Position numbers and translations under genes: made by a program. A stretch of 43,412 bases of DNA from CAINEC01 sp046073825 (lineage in GTDB: Bacteria > Bacteroidota > Bacteroidia > AKYH767-A > OLB10), in NCBI GenBank assembly GCA_046073825.1, contig JBJTMY010000140.1, forward strand, positions 1-43,412, read 5' to 3'. This document shows, piece by piece, positions 10,196-17,973 of this stretch; position 1 is the stretch's first letter; the number at the start of each line of letters is the position of its first letter. The notes beneath the pieces are model-generated. The model was not told the DNA's origin and ran no database searches. It was given only the letters and a program-made list of their open reading frames with translations.

Positions 10196-10248
10196 ATTGT
10201 TGTGTGTGTTAATTCAAGCCGATTTAAACGGCAATATTTGATAAATGT

Positions 10249-13200
10249 TTAGTACCCATTATTGGTACTATTAACCGTGGTTTTTATACTTCGTTGAAAG
10301 GAATTAGGAGCAGTAAAATTATAACTAATTCCACCCAAAGGTAAAACTACTGGATTCTTACTCCATGTTTCAATGGAGTTTCGGTGATTAATTACTAAAT
10401 AATAACTTCCTCCTGAATAAACACTAGGAAATGATACAGATGCATGACCATCAACACCCAATACTGTTTTCTTGGTAGTAACATGGCTGTATGGAAACGC
10501 GCTGGAATATAATGAAACACTGATGGTGTCTGAGGTTAAAGGGGCATTTACCGCATCTGAAACCGGTGTTAATGTACTATTATATGCATAAAACCCTTCA
10601 ATAAACACTTTGATATTTACTGTACAAGAAGCGGTTGGAACACCTACTCCAAACGGATTTGAAGTGGTAGTAAAACATCCGTTAGAATTTATTAATTTAA
10701 TTGTACCTGTTGTGGCATTAACCGGAACAGTTGCATGCGTTGCCAGATCGTTTATGACGTTAAATTGCGTAGCGCTCACACCGTTAAATTGAACACCGTT
10801 AACTCCTGTAAAATTATATCCTGAAATACCTACATCAGTGCCAACAGGACCAGTAGCAGGTGAAAAACTAGTAATAACAGGGGCCTGATAAACATTAATC
10901 GAATTGGTTGCTGATCGTTGACATCCAATTCCTAATCCATATGTATAGGTTACGTTAAAAGTTCCTGGGCCTGATAAATTTCCAAAGAAACTTCCTGATT
11001 GAACAAACAATCCGCTATATGTACCACCAGAAGGACTTCCTTGAGTCAAAATTTTTGATGAGTTGCTACATGTGAATCCTAAATTGGCGAGTGTTACTAC
11101 TGGGGGTGCTGAAACATTTATTGATGCTGTACCGGAAACAGTTCCAGAACAATATGGACCAGTTACACTAACTAGATTGTAATTCTTTGAAGTGATTGGA
11201 GATAAATTAATATAACAAGGAGTTGTACTTGTCGAAACAGAGTAATTAGATGTTCCATCTGTATAAACGAATGTCCATGGAGCATAACCAGTTAAATCTA
11301 CCTTAGCTTGAACCGTAGCCCCACTACAAATCGAATACGATCCGCTAATCGCTGCTGTGGGAACATCGCATTGATCAGCTAAGCAAAGATTAAATGTTCC
11401 AGGGGTGCCAGTTGCAGGTGTCCAAATACGCAAAATATAATCAGCTTGCGGATTTAATCCATTTAAAGCATAAGTCCCATTCGCATTTGAATAACATTGA
11501 ATTTCGAAACCACCACATTCAAATAGAAGGGCAGCTTTCAATCCTACAGCTGTACCAGGCGTTATTGTCAAATTAATGTCACCAAAATTCCCTGTATTAA
11601 ATTTAAACCAAACATCTGTATATCCGGCCGTCGCAGCGTCACATGATTGCGCAATAGCGGACGATACAGTAGCATTGACATTTGTAAATGTCTGTGCGCT
11701 TGCAGGACATGATTGGGGTGGATGAATTGAGATGCTTGTGGCTGTTGAACATTCATCATTTGAAGGAGGTAATGGACAAGCAGTGGTTGTATAAACTGCC
11801 AATCCGCATGTACCAGATGCATTACGAGCGTATGTCCAAATTCGAACATAGTACGTCGCACCTGGCGTATACTCATTTTGACATAAAGTAACCTCTGGCA
11901 TAAAACCATTTACATCATCCGAACAGCGATAAGCATTATTGGAGGTACTTGGACAATCTGTCCAAACTTCCATTACCCAATCGTTAATTGTTCCTGCTTG
12001 CGTAGTCACTACAATTTTTGAATTCAAATTATTTGGTGCAATGAATTTGTACCAAACATCATCATCTCCAACTTTGCCAATCGAATCTGAGCAAATATTA
12101 TTGGGTGCATTTAATGAAACACCAGAAGCAACTGAACTATAAGCTACGGTGGTTGGAAAACTTTGTAAGGATAAAGAAGTCGCCGTCAAACAATCTTCAC
12201 CATCCTTCCCTGTCGAAAAAATAAAACTTTGTATTGAACTAGAGTCGGTTAAACTACAAAATTGACGAATATAAATCTGGTAAGTTGTTTGAGCTGATAA
12301 TCCTGTTAAGTCAATTGTATTTGATGTTACCTCCGTTTTAGTGCCGCTTCCTAACGTAAATCCATTTAATCCATATTCTACTTTATATTTCAAAGCGCTA
12401 ACAGCGGGTGTCCAAGAAATGGTTGCGTTGGTCTTTGTAACATATGTTGCAGCAAATCCAGCAGGAGGCGGACAACTTGGTGGTGCAAAACGATAGACTA
12501 TATTGGAAGGATTTAACGTCCCACCTATGCTACAATCCGATGAGTTTGCGGTTCCTGCTACTGAATTTAACCAACTCGTTTGGGTTCCATAAACAACACT
12601 TCTATTCATCACATTTGTTGGAAAAGTATTGTTAATTCCTCTTATGCCAACTTGCATTTTATTACCTGCTGCAGATGTTGAAAAACCAGTTCCGACATTT
12701 CCATAACAGAACTCAATTGCGTTGGATGTTTCATATAAGCGAACTTGAAAATTTAAATAATTAACCAACGTTGTTGCACTTGACCAAGGACGCATGTATT
12801 TCCATTGAACCACAAAGATTCTCGATGGAGAAGTACCTAAAACTTCATACCTAATTTCTGAATTTTTCGTAGTATCTGTGGCACTGTAAAAACCATTTAA
12901 GTCGTTGGCCATTGGGGCCAATACACCACTAAAAGCAGAGTTATCAGATAGTGGTAATATTAAAGAAGTACTTTGGGTAAGAGTTCCAAAAGTGATAAAC
13001 CCATTCGAATTCACCGTGAGCCCTGTAAAATAACTATTCTCGAATTTAAACGAAAAGGGAATTGTTCCTGACGGTAAAACATATATGGCCTTGTCTAAGG
13101 TTGGAACATTACCAGTAGTAGCCGTTGTTTTACCGAGAAGCGTTCCTCCTGAAATAAAATTAAATGTGTTGGAGGAACTTGAAAACTGGTAAGTAGACAA

Positions 13201-13287
13201 GGATTGTGCTTCTACCATTTGACAAGTAAATGTCCAAATCAAGAGGAGATAAAAAAGATTTTTTAAAGTAGAAAATTTCATAAGCAT
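10249..13287 (-). CDS. Secreted multidomain surface protein, paralogue of the downstream giant protein, without visible T9SS tag
   Basis: About 1012 residues from the ATG at 13285-13287; another ATG at 13281 gives a cleaner signal peptide (MKFSTLKNLFYLLL...VEAQ), while a TTG at 13302 is less likely. The domain order copies the neighbour: N-terminal beta region, fibronectin type III (about 270-365), two prepeptidase-like modules (CSDDVNGFMPEVTLCQNEY; NPQADYILRIWTP), PKD-like and GGSPSGG-type repeats, then an IPT/TIG domain (about 800-885, SFSPATGPVGTDVGISGYNF). It ends with a beta domain (CTVNIKVFIEGFY ... YYLVINHRNSIETW) and stops at STNNGY. No T9SS type A or B sorting signal is seen. In relatives I recall, this last domain is followed by a dockerin-like or sorting segment, so the C-terminus may be truncated. 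Likely co-transcribed with the downstream gene. Confidence 0.85.
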   Translation of the reverse strand: MLMKFSTLKNLFYLLLIWTFTCQMVEAQSLSTYQFSSSSNTFNFISGGTLLGKTTATTGNVPTLDKAIYVLPSGTIPFSFKFENSYFTGLTVNSNGFITFGTLTQSTSLILPLSDNSAFSGVLAPMANDLNGFYSATDTTKNSEIRYEVLGTSPSRIFVVQWKYMRPWSSATTLVNYLNFQVRLYETSNAIEFCYGNVGTGFSTSAAGNKMQVGIRGINNTFPTNVMNRSVVYGTQTSWLNSVAGTANSSDCSIGGTLNPSNIVYRFAPPSCPPPAGFAATYVTKTNATISWTPAVSALKYKVEYGLNGFTLGSGTKTEVTSNTIDLTGLSAQTTYQIYIRQFCSLTDSSSIQSFIFSTGKDGEDCLTATSLSLQSFPTTVAYSSVASGVSLNAPNNICSDSIGKVGDDDVWYKFIAPNNLNSKIVVTTQAGTINDWVMEVWTDCPSTSNNAYRCSDDVNGFMPEVTLCQNEYTPGATYYVRIWTYARNASGTCGLAVYTTTACPLPPSNDECSTATSISIHPPQSCPASAQTFTNVNATVSSAIAQSCDAATAGYTDVWFKFNTGNFGDINLTITPGTAVGLKAALLFECGGFEIQCYSNANGTYALNGLNPQADYILRIWTPATGTPGTFNLCLADQCDVPTAAISGSYSICSGATVQAKVDLTGYAPWTFVYTDGTSNYSVSTSTTPCYINLSPITSKNYNLVSVTGPYCSGTVSGTASINVSAPPVVTLANLGFTCSNSSKILTQGSPSGGTYSGLFVQSGSFFGNLSGPGTFNVTYTYGLGIGCQRSATNSINVYQAPVITSFSPATGPVGTDVGISGYNFTGVNGVQFNGVSATQFNVINDLATHATVPVNATTGTIKLINSNGCFTTTSNPFGVGVPTASCTVNIKVFIEGFYAYNSTLTPVSDAVNAPLTSDTISVSLYSSAFPYSHVTTKKTVLGVDGHASVSFPSVYSGGSYYLVINHRNSIETWSKNPVVLPLGGISYNFTAPNSFQRSIKTTVNSTNNGY

Positions 13288-13431
13288 ACTATGGTATTTC
13301 AATTAAAATTTCATGTTATTATAACTGCCTAATTTACGCAAAACATCTGAAAATAAACAAATTTTCAAGCACATTTTCAATGACATGAGTTTAAATTATG
13401 ACACTTCCTATTTTCTTAAAATAATTTTTAA

Positions 13432-13439
13432 TACATTTG
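13432..13439 (+). promoter_or_regulatory. Predicted -7 box of the tRNA gene
   Basis: TACATTTG, a full TAnnTTTG match ending 19 nt before the tRNA, giving a predicted transcript start near 13444. The same octamer occurs before the PID-CTERM gene and the lipoprotein gene. Confidence 0.5.
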
Positions 13440-13458
13440 CACCTCTTAAAACCAAAAT

Positions 13459-13532
<74 letters not shown>

Positions 13533-13573
13533 CTTAGGACTCCTGAAATTACAGGCTTTTGAAAATAAGTGAA

Positions 13574-13630
13574 ATTTTTCTTGCATCGCCTTTTTTGGCA
13601 TCATACATTTGTTATATAAGCAAGAAAAAT
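13574..13630 (+). promoter_or_regulatory. Promoter of the PID-CTERM gene inside an 11-bp inverted repeat
   Basis: The -7 box TACATTTG lies at 13604-13611, 27 nt before the ATG. It is enclosed by a perfect inverted repeat, ATTTTTCTTGC at 13574-13584 and GCAAGAAAAAT at 13620-13630, with a small GCC-T6-GGC element (13588-13599) nested inside. The right arm would fall in the first transcribed bases. This could be an operator or simply a chance AT-rich symmetry. Confidence 0.4.
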
Positions 13631-13638
13631 ATAACACT

Positions 13639-13818
13639 ATGAAAAATAAATTTTTAGCAACATTGCCTGTCACTGCTTTGATAGTATTTGCAACATCTCC
13701 TCTTTTTGCACAAAGCTGCAATCCAAATGTGCCAATTGATGGCGGCCTAAGCGCACTATTAGTAGCAGGTGCTGGTTATGGTATCAAAAAGATCAACGAA
13801 AAGAAGAAAGAAAAATAA
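13639..13818 (+). CDS. Minimal PID-CTERM protein, predicted exosortase substrate
   Basis: A 59-residue protein from the ATG at 13639; a longer in-frame TTG start at 13609 would overlap the -7 box and is rejected. Residues 1-24 are a signal peptide ending PLFA. Residues 32-51 are a PID-CTERM sorting signal: PIDGG motif, a short hydrophobic stretch (LSALLVAGAGYG) and a basic tail (KKINEKKKEK). Only about seven residues, QSCNPNV with one cysteine, lie between them. This tripartite layout is that of exosortase substrates, and an exosortase gene follows 61 bp downstream. A strong terminator directly after the stop suggests it is made at a higher level than the exosortase. Function of such a small product is unknown: a decoy, lipid- or sugar-linked peptide, or membrane anchor are all possible. 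Confidence 0.8.
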   Translation: MKNKFLATLPVTALIVFATSPLFAQSCNPNVPIDGGLSALLVAGAGYGIKKINEKKKEK

Positions 13819-13834
13819 CACTTTACTAAAGGAT

Positions 13835-13864
13835 AAAAAAGGTTAGCAAAAGCTAACCTTTTTT
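13835..13864 (+). terminator. Terminator between PID-CTERM gene and exosortase gene
   Basis: Perfect 13-bp stem (AAAAAAGGTTAGC at 13835-13847, complement at 13852-13864) with an AAAA loop, followed by TATTTTT. It starts 17 bp after the PID-CTERM stop and ends 15 bp before the exosortase ATG. Exosortase expression would need read-through or a weak promoter overlapping the T-rich tail (TATTTTTA, one mismatch from TAnnTTTG). Confidence 0.85.
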
Positions 13865-13879
13865 ATTTTTACAAAACCT

Positions 13880-14434
13880 ATGAAAGTAAACGTAATAAAC
13901 TCACAATATAAAATTGTTGTAATATTTATAGTAAAGGCTATATTGCTTTACGTGACGTGGTTTATTATTAATGATTTTTTTATTGCAACATCGGGTATCA
14001 ATAATTGGTTAAATCATCGTGTTGCTTTTGATGCAAGTATCTTTTTAAAAATTTTCGGTTATACGACTTCTATTGAACCAGGGAATCATCAGTTTTTAAT
14101 CGACATCAATCAAAAAAGAATGGTTGGAGTGGGCAATCCATGTAATGGACTTGAGTTATTTGTACTCTTTGCTGGCTTTATAATTTGCTTTCCAGGTAAT
14201 TCAAAAAACAAACTTTGGTATATACCTGTTGGAGTTTTCATCATTCATCTTTCCAACCTAATAAGAGCAGCCTTACTAGCTTTAATTCAAAATTATCATC
14301 CGCAATATTTAGATTTCAATCACCATTACACTTTTGTAGTAATTGTTTATGGAATTATTTTCGCACTTTGGATTTATTGGGTAAACCAATTAGCAGTTAG
14401 AAAAAATGAAAAACAAAAACTTGTCGATAAATAA
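13880..14434 (+). CDS. Exosortase/archaeosortase family transpeptidase (Bacteroidota type)
   Basis: A 184-residue polytopic membrane protein with the three conserved exosortase residues: Cys88 in GNPCNGLELF, Arg129 in LSNLIRAALL and His148/149 in FNHHYTFVVIVYG. Membrane segments lie at about 12-32, 91-105, 112-137 and 150-170. Exosortases cleave C-terminal sorting signals of exported proteins in the inner membrane and probably transfer them to another molecule. Its size fits the short Bacteroidota-specific Xrt groups (XrtF or XrtX-like), not the long EpsH type; I cannot choose the subfamily from memory. The adjacent PID-CTERM gene is the likely substrate. The 3' end overlaps the next gene by 29 bp, implying coupled translation. 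Confidence 0.9.
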   Translation: MKVNVINSQYKIVVIFIVKAILLYVTWFIINDFFIATSGINNWLNHRVAFDASIFLKIFGYTTSIEPGNHQFLIDINQKRMVGVGNPCNGLELFVLFAGFIICFPGNSKNKLWYIPVGVFIIHLSNLIRAALLALIQNYHPQYLDFNHHYTFVVIVYGIIFALWIYWVNQLAVRKNEKQKLVDK

Positions 14435-14885
14435 TTTGCTAGCGGTCATTAGCTTTTTTATCTTACTATTTTTCGGTTGGAAGAGAGAAGATAAATTATT
14501 GGTAATAAGTCAATCTGGATTTCATTTTTTGAATAAATATCCTAAAACTGAAATCACTAATTACTCCAATGAAGTAAGCAACTTAGTCATCTTTCACTTA
14601 TCTCCTAAATTGCAGTCATCTATTTTCTTTAGTATAATTTATATAATTTTAAGTTACTTAGTACTTTACTTCCATACTCAAGACCATTATTTAGGAAAAA
14701 TAATGGTTGTTGCCTATGTGCTATATATGGTATTAAGTTTTGTATTTTTAACTTTATACAATTTTAATATCGACTATCGTCTAAGTGCTGGGCTTGCACA
14801 TTATTTAGAAGATTTATTTTTATCTCCTTTAATACTAATGGCATTTATTAGCATTTACTACTTAAAAGAAAAATTATCAGAGTAG
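14406..14885 (+). CDS. Exosortase-associated four-helix membrane protein
   Basis: A 159-residue protein with about four membrane segments (about 10-24, 74-93, 98-121 and 135-155) and one soluble stretch (about 25-72) that probably faces the periplasm. It overlaps the exosortase gene by 29 bp, and no later Met in the first segment offers an alternative, so the overlap looks real. Bacteroidota exosortase genes are often paired with a small membrane protein of this kind (annotated as XrtX- or XrtF-associated); the assignment is by position and topology, not by a catalytic motif, since I see none. It converges with the sugar transferase gene, with only 5 bp between the stops. Confidence 0.65.
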   Translation: MKNKNLSINNLLAVISFFILLFFGWKREDKLLVISQSGFHFLNKYPKTEITNYSNEVSNLVIFHLSPKLQSSIFFSIIYIILSYLVLYFHTQDHYLGKIMVVAYVLYMVLSFVFLTLYNFNIDYRLSAGLAHYLEDLFLSPLILMAFISIYYLKEKLSE

Positions 14886-14890
14886 GTAAA

Positions 14891-15925
14891 TTAATTGCTT
14901 CGTACTCTCTTAATAAAAATACTATTCAAAATTGCCCAAAAGTATTGAAAGTCAGTTTTAATTGGTGCCTTTTCATACTCCTTTAAGTATTTCATTTCAG
15001 AGTTAATAATTTCTTCTAAAGTTTTAGGCATATCCACATAAAAAGGAGGCAATAAACCTGGCTTTGAATCATTACGTTTTTCTTGAAGCTCTTTCGTATA
15101 AAGAGAATAATAATGACGACTTAACGGACGAACACCAACAATTTTCAAATCTCCTTTAAGTAAATTGATAATCATAGGCAACTCGTCTAACCAAAATTTC
15201 CTTAAAAATCTGCCCCATTTGGTAATGCGAAAATCATCAGCAAACTTTCCCCCTTCGGTTAATTTATTGGTTTCATAAATGTATTCCTGCAAATATTCTG
15301 CATAAGGATACATCGTTCTGAATTTATACACATTTATAATCTTCCCATCCTTACCTATTCTACGCATTGCGAATAAAGGCCCATACGACGGATTCAAATC
15401 ATAAACTGGAGCCTTTTCTTTTTGACCCACAAAATAAAGTCTATTGTTAATCTCTTTTATTTCCAAAATTCGAAAGCCACAAGAACACAAACGTCCAAGT
15501 GCTTCGGCTTTGGACATTGTTCTATTTCTTCCATCAGTAAGGAAGAAATAAACTTTCTTAAAGAAAGGCAACTTAGGCCATACTCTTTTAAAAATAAAAT
15601 CAGCTACTTGATAGATTTGTGCGACAACAGGTGGAAATTTTCTTTTAATACGCTTAGCTCTTTGTTCATGGGTTTCAACGCAACCAATATAAATTCCACC
15701 AGTGGAGAGTTTTTCATTGATTGCCTCCTGAAATTTATTTACAAAACGAATATCATTTATTTTTTTTAGGTTAACCACTGATTCGACCGACAGTTGCTCA
15801 AAATTCAAAATATTAAATGCAGTGGTTGTCATCATAACCTTTGTTTGGCTTGATGAGACATCAACATATTTGTTGATCAACTTATTAATCTCCGGAGCAA
15901 TCTCTTTTAGCAAATTCGTATTCAT
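14891..15925 (-). CDS. Bacterial sugar transferase (polyprenyl-phosphate glycosyl-1-phosphate transferase family) with methyltransferase-like N-terminus
   Basis: A 344-residue protein. Residues about 175-335 form a bacterial sugar transferase core: KFRTM at 201-205, DDFRITKWGRFLRK and WLDELPMIINLLKGD at 245-259, then VGVRP. This family transfers a sugar-1-phosphate to undecaprenyl phosphate to start polysaccharide or glycan synthesis. The usual N-terminal membrane domain is missing; instead residues 40-168 (IGCVETHEQR ... AEALGRLCSCGFRILE) look like a degenerate methyltransferase-type domain. The C-terminal part reads KPGLLPP where many relatives have PGLTG. It sits convergent to the exosortase operon, and exosortase loci often carry polysaccharide genes, so a link is plausible but unproven. 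No clear -7 box was seen upstream. Confidence 0.85.
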   Translation of the reverse strand: MNTNLLKEIAPEINKLINKYVDVSSSQTKVMMTTTAFNILNFEQLSVESVVNLKKINDIRFVNKFQEAINEKLSTGGIYIGCVETHEQRAKRIKRKFPPVVAQIYQVADFIFKRVWPKLPFFKKVYFFLTDGRNRTMSKAEALGRLCSCGFRILEIKEINNRLYFVGQKEKAPVYDLNPSYGPLFAMRRIGKDGKIINVYKFRTMYPYAEYLQEYIYETNKLTEGGKFADDFRITKWGRFLRKFWLDELPMIINLLKGDLKIVGVRPLSRHYYSLYTKELQEKRNDSKPGLLPPFYVDMPKTLEEIINSEMKYLKEYEKAPIKTDFQYFWAILNSIFIKRVRSN

Positions 15926-16095
15926 CGTGCATTAACATCCTCATCCCATATCATTTAATACTTTTCTTTCTATTAATTTCTTCAACTTTTTAAAATTGAA
16001 TGATAAATAAAAAATGATATAGTTTGCCTTAAAATTATAGTTCTAACGCAGGATTTCCAAAAATTGTTCATAAAAAATCAAGAAATTTGCATCCA

Positions 16096-16725
16096 TTAAA
16101 TTCTACCGACCCACAACAGGTAAAATAAGCGCATACCAAATAGAATCAATCCAGCCCCTGAAATTTTATTTAATACTGTAATAAAACGAATTGTCATCAT
16201 TTTTTTAAGTTGAATAGCCAATGAACCCTTTATCAAATCAGTAATAAAAATTGTCAATAATGCACTACCAAAAAAAACGATCTCTTCGTATTTATCAATT
16301 GGGTTGGTTGCAACGAATGTAGTACTTACACCAATCCAGAAAAAAAGAACAAATGGGTTAAGTGAATTCATCATAAATCCTTTAAACACTTCCATCATCA
16401 AATCAAGAGAACCCTTGTCTTTTTGAACCACTACCTCTTTAGGGTCTACTACTTTTTTAAGTATCGAAGATACTCCAAAAACAATCAAAAGCCCCCCTCC
16501 TAAAACAGCAATCCATGTCCTATGGCTATCAATAAACCCTACAAGTGATTTACTAAATTCTATAATCGAAATATAAAATCCATCACTTAAAACAACGCCT
16601 AATGCAAAAAAGAAGGCAGCACGAAATCCATTTTTTATGCTGATATTGATGAGCATAAAAAACACCGGACCTAACATCAAAGCCATTATAAGTCCTAACC
16701 CTACACCTGCAAAAACCTGATTCAT
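16096..16725 (-). CDS. LysE/RhtB family amino-acid exporter
   Basis: A 209-residue protein with the six-segment layout of LysE translocators. The N-terminal signature is clear: LGLIMALMLGPVFFMLINISIKNGFRAA style, with Gly-Pro in the first helix and the following GVVLSDGFY. A cytoplasmic stretch with charged residues (about 90-110, KKVVDPKEVVVQKDKG) splits the two halves, as usual. These proteins export amino acids or related small molecules; substrate cannot be read from sequence. Monocistronic, with 170 bp to the sugar transferase and 76 bp to the divergent lipoprotein gene. Confidence 0.85.
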   Translation of the reverse strand: MNQVFAGVGLGLIMALMLGPVFFMLINISIKNGFRAAFFFALGVVLSDGFYISIIEFSKSLVGFIDSHRTWIAVLGGGLLIVFGVSSILKKVVDPKEVVVQKDKGSLDLMMEVFKGFMMNSLNPFVLFFWIGVSTTFVATNPIDKYEEIVFFGSALLTIFITDLIKGSLAIQLKKMMTIRFITVLNKISGAGLILFGMRLFYLLWVGRI

Positions 16726-16789
16726 TTTAGAATTAAAACGCTAAGATATTTATTATTCAACCAACTTTTAACTTATCGATTAGAATACC

Positions 16790-16797
16790 TACATTTG
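16790..16797 (+). promoter_or_regulatory. Predicted -7 box of the lipoprotein gene; near-leaderless transcript
   Basis: TACATTTG, a full TAnnTTTG match, ends only 4 nt before the ATG at 16802. The transcript would start at about the start codon, so translation is probably leaderless. Confidence 0.45.
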
Positions 16798-16801
16798 AGC
16801 G

Positions 16802-17836
16802 ATGAGAAAAAGGCCTATTTTTTTTCTGTTAACATTAACAATTAGTATTTTATTTTATAGTTGCGACAATACGCTTGATATTCTGGATGAATACAAGGAC
16901 ACTCCTATTGTTTACGGATTATTAAATAAGAATGATACTTTGCACTATGTCCGCATTCAAAAAGGTTTTTTAGGCGAAGGCAATGCTTTATTAATGGCCC
17001 AATATCCAGATAGTATTTACTATGATACAGCTTCTATTTCTGTACACATCTATAGTACCATAAATGGCAGCCCCAACGATACTATTGTACTTTATCCATC
17101 CTTTGATAAAACCAAAGTAGAAGGATTATTTACAGATGAAAAGCATCGTTTATATCAACTTTATCTTCAAGATCGTTCAACTGGAAGTTTGATTTTAAAA
17201 CCATTTTTCAAATTAAAAACAGATAACAAATATCAACTAGAAATAAAGAATAAAATTACGGGTACCACCACTGTTGCTTCAACTGACTTGGTCGAATCGA
17301 TTAGCCAACAAAGTCTATTTCCATCGTCGAAAGTAAACTTGGCGTCAGACTATCCTTTTAACGTTCGAATAGGATCTGCTAAAAATGGAAAAGTATATGG
17401 ACTAATCATGCGATTTAAATACAAAGAATTTAAACCGGGTGCAGTTGTTGGAACTGATAAGTTCATTGATTACTACCTTGATAATATGTTAAGCACGAAT
17501 ACCAATGGGGGACAGTCGTTAATATTTTTAATTGATGGGGCTTCTTTTTTTAGTTACCTAAAACAACATCTGCCCAAAGACCCAACAGTTACAAGGCCGA
17601 TTGGATATGTCGCTGCTGATTTTATTTTTACTGTTGGAACTTCTGACTTATATAATTACATTCAAGTAAATTCTCCAGGAAATACAGTGAATTATATTCC
17701 AGAATATACCAATCTTAGTAACGGCAAAGGGGTTTTCACTAGTCGATGGTCTAGTACTGTATCGAATATGAAGTTTAATACTCCTACACTCGATTCCTTG
17801 TTGTACAGTCATTATACAACTGGGCTTTTCAATTAG
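16802..17836 (+). CDS. Uncharacterised lipoprotein
   Basis: A 344-residue protein with a lipoprotein signal peptide: hydrophobic residues 6-19 and lipobox FYSC with Cys21 followed by Asp-Asn. The mature part is beta-rich, starting VYGLLNKNDTLHYVRIQKGF, which suggests one or two immunoglobulin-like domains. I do not recognise a family with confidence; it resembles uncharacterised Bacteroidota lipoproteins found at the cell surface or in the periplasm. No enzyme motif, repeat or metal site is visible. It is monocistronic, divergent from the LysE gene and followed by dnaK in the same direction after 137 bp; no terminator was seen in that gap. Confidence 0.75.
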   Translation: MRKRPIFFLLTLTISILFYSCDNTLDILDEYKDTPIVYGLLNKNDTLHYVRIQKGFLGEGNALLMAQYPDSIYYDTASISVHIYSTINGSPNDTIVLYPSFDKTKVEGLFTDEKHRLYQLYLQDRSTGSLILKPFFKLKTDNKYQLEIKNKITGTTTVASTDLVESISQQSLFPSSKVNLASDYPFNVRIGSAKNGKVYGLIMRFKYKEFKPGAVVGTDKFIDYYLDNMLSTNTNGGQSLIFLIDGASFFSYLKQHLPKDPTVTRPIGYVAADFIFTVGTSDLYNYIQVNSPGNTVNYIPEYTNLSNGKGVFTSRWSSTVSNMKFNTPTLDSLLYSHYTTGLFN

Positions 17837-17891
17837 ATTTCAGGACTATTTGTCACCCTGTCATAATTCGATTATTATTTATCAGATTTAA

Positions 17892-17929
17892 TGTCACGTT
17901 TTTGACAGTATTTTCGAATGGCATATTGA
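17892..17929 (+). promoter_or_regulatory. Candidate dnaK promoter/operator region
   Basis: Two signals overlap. An inverted repeat TGTCA-N6-TGACA lies at 17892-17907. Its right arm forms TTGACA (17902-17907), which is followed after 16 nt by TATTGA (17924-17929), a classical -35/-10 arrangement rarely seen in Bacteroidota vegetative promoters. A near -7 box TATTTTCG (17909-17916) also exists. A heat-shock-specific promoter is possible but not shown. Confidence 0.3.
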
Positions 17930-17973
17930 TTGACTGCCGCCGCGAAATTTTTTAAAACAAAAAAAATAAACAT

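Noticed and set aside
10218..10232. Small hairpin GCCG-N7-CGGC between the two adhesin genes
   Set aside because: Only four base pairs and no T-run; it does not argue against a shared transcript.
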